A stretch of 15,144 nt of DNA from DATEDA01 sp050741515 (GTDB lineage Bacteria > Pseudomonadota > Gammaproteobacteria > Burkholderiales > SG8-39), in contig JBOIFD010000115.1 in NCBI GenBank assembly GCA_050741515.1, positions 1 to 15,144 on the forward strand, given 5' to 3'. Position numbers and translations under genes: made by a program. Shown piece after piece: positions 13,640 to 15,144 of this stretch (positions are counted from its first letter, which is position 1; each line of letters opens with the position of its first letter). The notes beneath the pieces are model-generated. The model was not told the origin of the DNA and did not search any database. It was given only the letters and a program-made list of their open reading frames with translations.

Positions 13640-14128
13640 ATGGGAAAGCTGCTCTGGATTGCGCTGCTGTTCGCCGTCGCCGGGTGCGCGGCGCGGGTCG
13701 GCTCCTCGGTGACGCCGGGGATGGCGCAGGCCGATGTCGCCCGGCTGGGCGGCAAGCCTTTCGCCGAGGGCCGTCTTCGGACCGGCGAGCCCTACTGGGA
13801 CTACACGCTGCAGCCGTCCGGCTACTACACCTGGCGGGTGGTCTTCGGCGCCGACGGCGCCGTCCGCGACGTGCGCAACCTGATGACCCAGCAGAACTTC
13901 CTCAACCTCAAGCCGGGCATGACCGAGCCGGAGGTGGTCGGGGTGGCCGGCCCGGCCCGGATGCGCGAGCTCTACTGGCTCGGCACGTACTCGATCAGCT
14001 ACCGGTTCATGGAAGCGACGACGTTCATGCTGATGACCGCGGAGTTCTCGCGCGACGGGCACCTGACGACCTACTACTGGGAGCCGGACCCGGCGATCTA
14101 TTCCACGGTCGGCGGCGGTCTCAAGTAG
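13640..14128 (+). CDS. Outer-membrane-type lipoprotein with two BamE-like repeats
   Basis: 162 residues from ATG 13640, with GAGGGG about nine bases upstream. The N-terminus MGKLLWIALLFAVAGC carries a lipobox (V-A-G-C) with lipidated Cys16. Asp is absent after the Cys (sequence CAARV), so sorting to the outer membrane is expected. Two tandem repeats follow. The first, about 23-80, opens VTPGMAQADVARLGGKPF and ends FGADGAVRDV. The second, about 88-150, opens LKPGMTEPEVVGVAGPARM and ends FSRDGHLTTYYW. Each has the 'PGM...dV....G.p' helix then paired strands of the SmpA/OmlA (BamE) fold. BamE itself has one such unit and supports beta-barrel assembly; this double form is a paralogue of unknown function. 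It converges on the glycosyltransferase gene. Confidence 0.78.
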   Translation: MGKLLWIALLFAVAGCAARVGSSVTPGMAQADVARLGGKPFAEGRLRTGEPYWDYTLQPSGYYTWRVVFGADGAVRDVRNLMTQQNFLNLKPGMTEPEVVGVAGPARMRELYWLGTYSISYRFMEATTFMLMTAEFSRDGHLTTYYWEPDPAIYSTVGGGLK

Positions 14129-14134
14129 GCGGGC

Positions 14135-14153
14135 CCCGGCGGAGCAGGCCGGG
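14135..14153. terminator. Hairpin between convergent lipoprotein and glycosyltransferase genes
   Basis: CCCGGC (14135-14140) pairs with GCCGGG (14148-14153) around a seven-base loop, filling the 25-base gap between the two stops (14128 and 14154). No T-run on either side, so efficiency is uncertain. Confidence 0.35.
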
Positions 14154-14918
14154 TCAGCGCCGCGTCCCGTCGCGCTCGGCCAGCAGCATCAGCTTGACGT
14201 ACTTGTAGTAGGTCCCCTCCGCGTTGGACACGGCGAGGAGAAACCCCTCGCGCCCGTCGAGGAAGCCGGCGCGGAAGAGGTAGGTCCGGAGGAACGTCCA
14301 GAGCCCGTGCGCCACGGCGCGCACGACCGAGCTCGTCCGCCCGCGCCCGGCGAGCACTTGCGCCCCCGCGCTGGAGTAGTGGTTCATCTTGCCGAGCACG
14401 TCCTCGAGCCCGGTGAACGCCTCGTGCATGAGCACCCCCCGGGCGTCGCCGACCCGGCCGTCGACGTTCAGGCGCTCGTGCACGAGCTCGTCGCTGAAGC
14501 GCCCCTGCCCGCGCCGCACGAGCCGCACGACCCAGTCCGGCCACCAGCCGGAGTGGCGCATGGCGCGCCCGCAGAAGCTCGACCGCCGCCGGATCCGGTA
14601 GCCCGCCGGCGCGTCGGCAGCGGACGCGATCAGCCGCGGGATCTCCTCCTGCAGCTCCGGCGTCAGCCACTCGTCGGCGTCGAGGGAGAGGATCCAGTCG
14701 CCGCGGGCGAGGTCGAGGGCCCGGTTCTTCTGCGGGCCGTACCCCGGGTAGTCGTCGGTCACCACGACGCGCGCGCCCAGCGCCCTGGAGATCTCCACCG
14801 TGCGGTCGGTGCTGCCCGAGTCGACGACGATGACCTCGTCAGCGAACGGCACCGACTCGATGCAGCGGCGAATGCACGCCTCCTCGTTCTTGGTGATGAT
14901 GGTCAGGGAGAGCTTCAT
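14154..14918 (-). CDS. Family 2 glycosyltransferase, WaaE/KdtX-like
   Basis: 254 residues from ATG 14918. The frame is open to 15134, but that extension covers the end of the upstream gene and is not family sequence. The start MKLSLTIITKNEEACIRRCIES, VVDSGSTDRT (31-40) and the metal-binding SLDADEW with D80/D82 define the GT-A fold of family GT2. The acceptor side contains RHSGWWPDWVVRLVRR, ELVHERL and, near the end, EGTYYKYVKLMLLAERD, typical of WaaE-like lipopolysaccharide core or glycolipid glycosyltransferases that work at the inner face of the cytoplasmic membrane. The C-terminal basic and aromatic helices (about 200-245) likely bind the membrane. The donor sugar cannot be read from sequence. 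The gene follows a sterol-desaturase-family gene on the same strand with a 68-base gap. Confidence 0.85.
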   Translation of the reverse strand: MKLSLTIITKNEEACIRRCIESVPFADEVIVVDSGSTDRTVEISRALGARVVVTDDYPGYGPQKNRALDLARGDWILSLDADEWLTPELQEEIPRLIASAADAPAGYRIRRRSSFCGRAMRHSGWWPDWVVRLVRRGQGRFSDELVHERLNVDGRVGDARGVLMHEAFTGLEDVLGKMNHYSSAGAQVLAGRGRTSSVVRAVAHGLWTFLRTYLFRAGFLDGREGFLLAVSNAEGTYYKYVKLMLLAERDGTRR

Positions 14919-14986
14919 GGCGGACCCCGCCGCGGACGCTCGGGCCGCGGCGGGTGCGTGATCTTGCCGCGGATAGGCGATCCGGG

Positions 14987-15144
14987 CTAGCCGAACGGCG
15001 TGCGCGCCCCGTTCCGCCGGCGGAACGGGTAGACGAGCTGCCCGAGGTAGTCCTCCGGCGGCTGGAACTTGACCGTCCCGTAGTTCTTCGGCCAGTGGCC
15101 CGGCTGGTGCGCGGTGCCGAACACGACGTCCCACAGCGGCAGGC
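14987..15144 (-). CDS. Sterol desaturase / fatty acid hydroxylase family protein, C-terminal end
   Basis: The last 52 codons of a gene entering from the right edge; the stop TAG lies at 14987-14989. The visible residues LPLWDVVFGTAHQPGHWP, then NYGTVKFQPPEDYLGQLVYPF, match the end of the sterol desaturase/fatty acid hydroxylase superfamily. There the block after the last metal-binding histidines reads LPLWDxLFGT. These are integral membrane di-iron enzymes that hydroxylate or desaturate lipids. The histidine clusters and membrane spans lie outside the window, so activity cannot be judged. It precedes the glycosyltransferase on the same strand and may be co-transcribed with it. Confidence 0.75.
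   Translation of the reverse strand, partial: LPLWDVVFGTAHQPGHWPKNYGTVKFQPPEDYLGQLVYPFRRRNGARTPFG

Noticed and set aside
12932..14062. Alternative long frames over the regulator gene and lipoprotein gene, including a rightward frame at 13286-13609
   Set aside because: They lack motifs and run against genes with clear receiver and lipoprotein signatures.
14919..15134. N-terminal extension of the glycosyltransferase to 15134
   Set aside because: The GT2 family starts at the MKLSLTIITKNEE segment; the extension overlaps the sterol-desaturase-family gene in another frame.

Overview
The window is 15.1 kb of high-GC bacterial DNA, probably from a proteobacterium; a betaproteobacterial or related gammaproteobacterial source is my best guess. 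The pointers are Shine-Dalgarno sites, a lipoprotein with BamE-like repeats, a WaaE-like glycosyltransferase, an orphan hybrid histidine kinase and a sterol-desaturase-family protein. No rRNA, tRNA, CRISPR array, transposase or integrase was recognised.

Left part (1-3139), an accessory-looking patchwork of lower and uneven GC. It holds the 3' end of a dihydrofolate-reductase/RibD-type gene, a convergent GSU2403-type nucleotidyltransferase, and an AT-rich island with two inverted repeats. Next come a 90-bp site with the architecture of an integron attC, a small secreted protein, and a partial second attC-like sequence. The part ends with an antibiotic-biosynthesis-monooxygenase-fold protein, a scrap of an ECF sigma factor (DUF6596 type) and a short TrmO-like protein. 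This resembles cassette-type or repeatedly rearranged DNA, but no integron integrase lies inside the window.

Middle part (3172-5404), host-like high GC. A Ser-type alpha/beta hydrolase and a small exported protein run rightward. They meet a leftward two-transmembrane protein carrying a SUEL-type lectin domain, with a probable shared terminator between the convergent stops.

Main part (5646-13423, all leftward), an apparent operon of three genes. They are a receiver-only response regulator, a membrane hybrid histidine kinase that overlaps it by 8 bases, and, 22 bases further on, a 1834-residue fusion. The fusion joins a GMC (cholesterol-oxidase-like) flavoprotein with a ferredoxin-type four-cysteine motif, an unassigned linker region, an alpha/beta hydrolase with cysteine in the nucleophile elbow, and a PhoD-like metallophosphatase. 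This fusion and its tight linkage to a two-component pair with no DNA-binding output is the most notable content.

Right part (13640-15144). A lipoprotein with two BamE-like repeats runs rightward. It converges on a WaaE-like family 2 glycosyltransferase, behind which lies the C-terminal end of a sterol desaturase/fatty acid hydroxylase superfamily protein cut by the window edge. These suggest cell-envelope and lipid functions.
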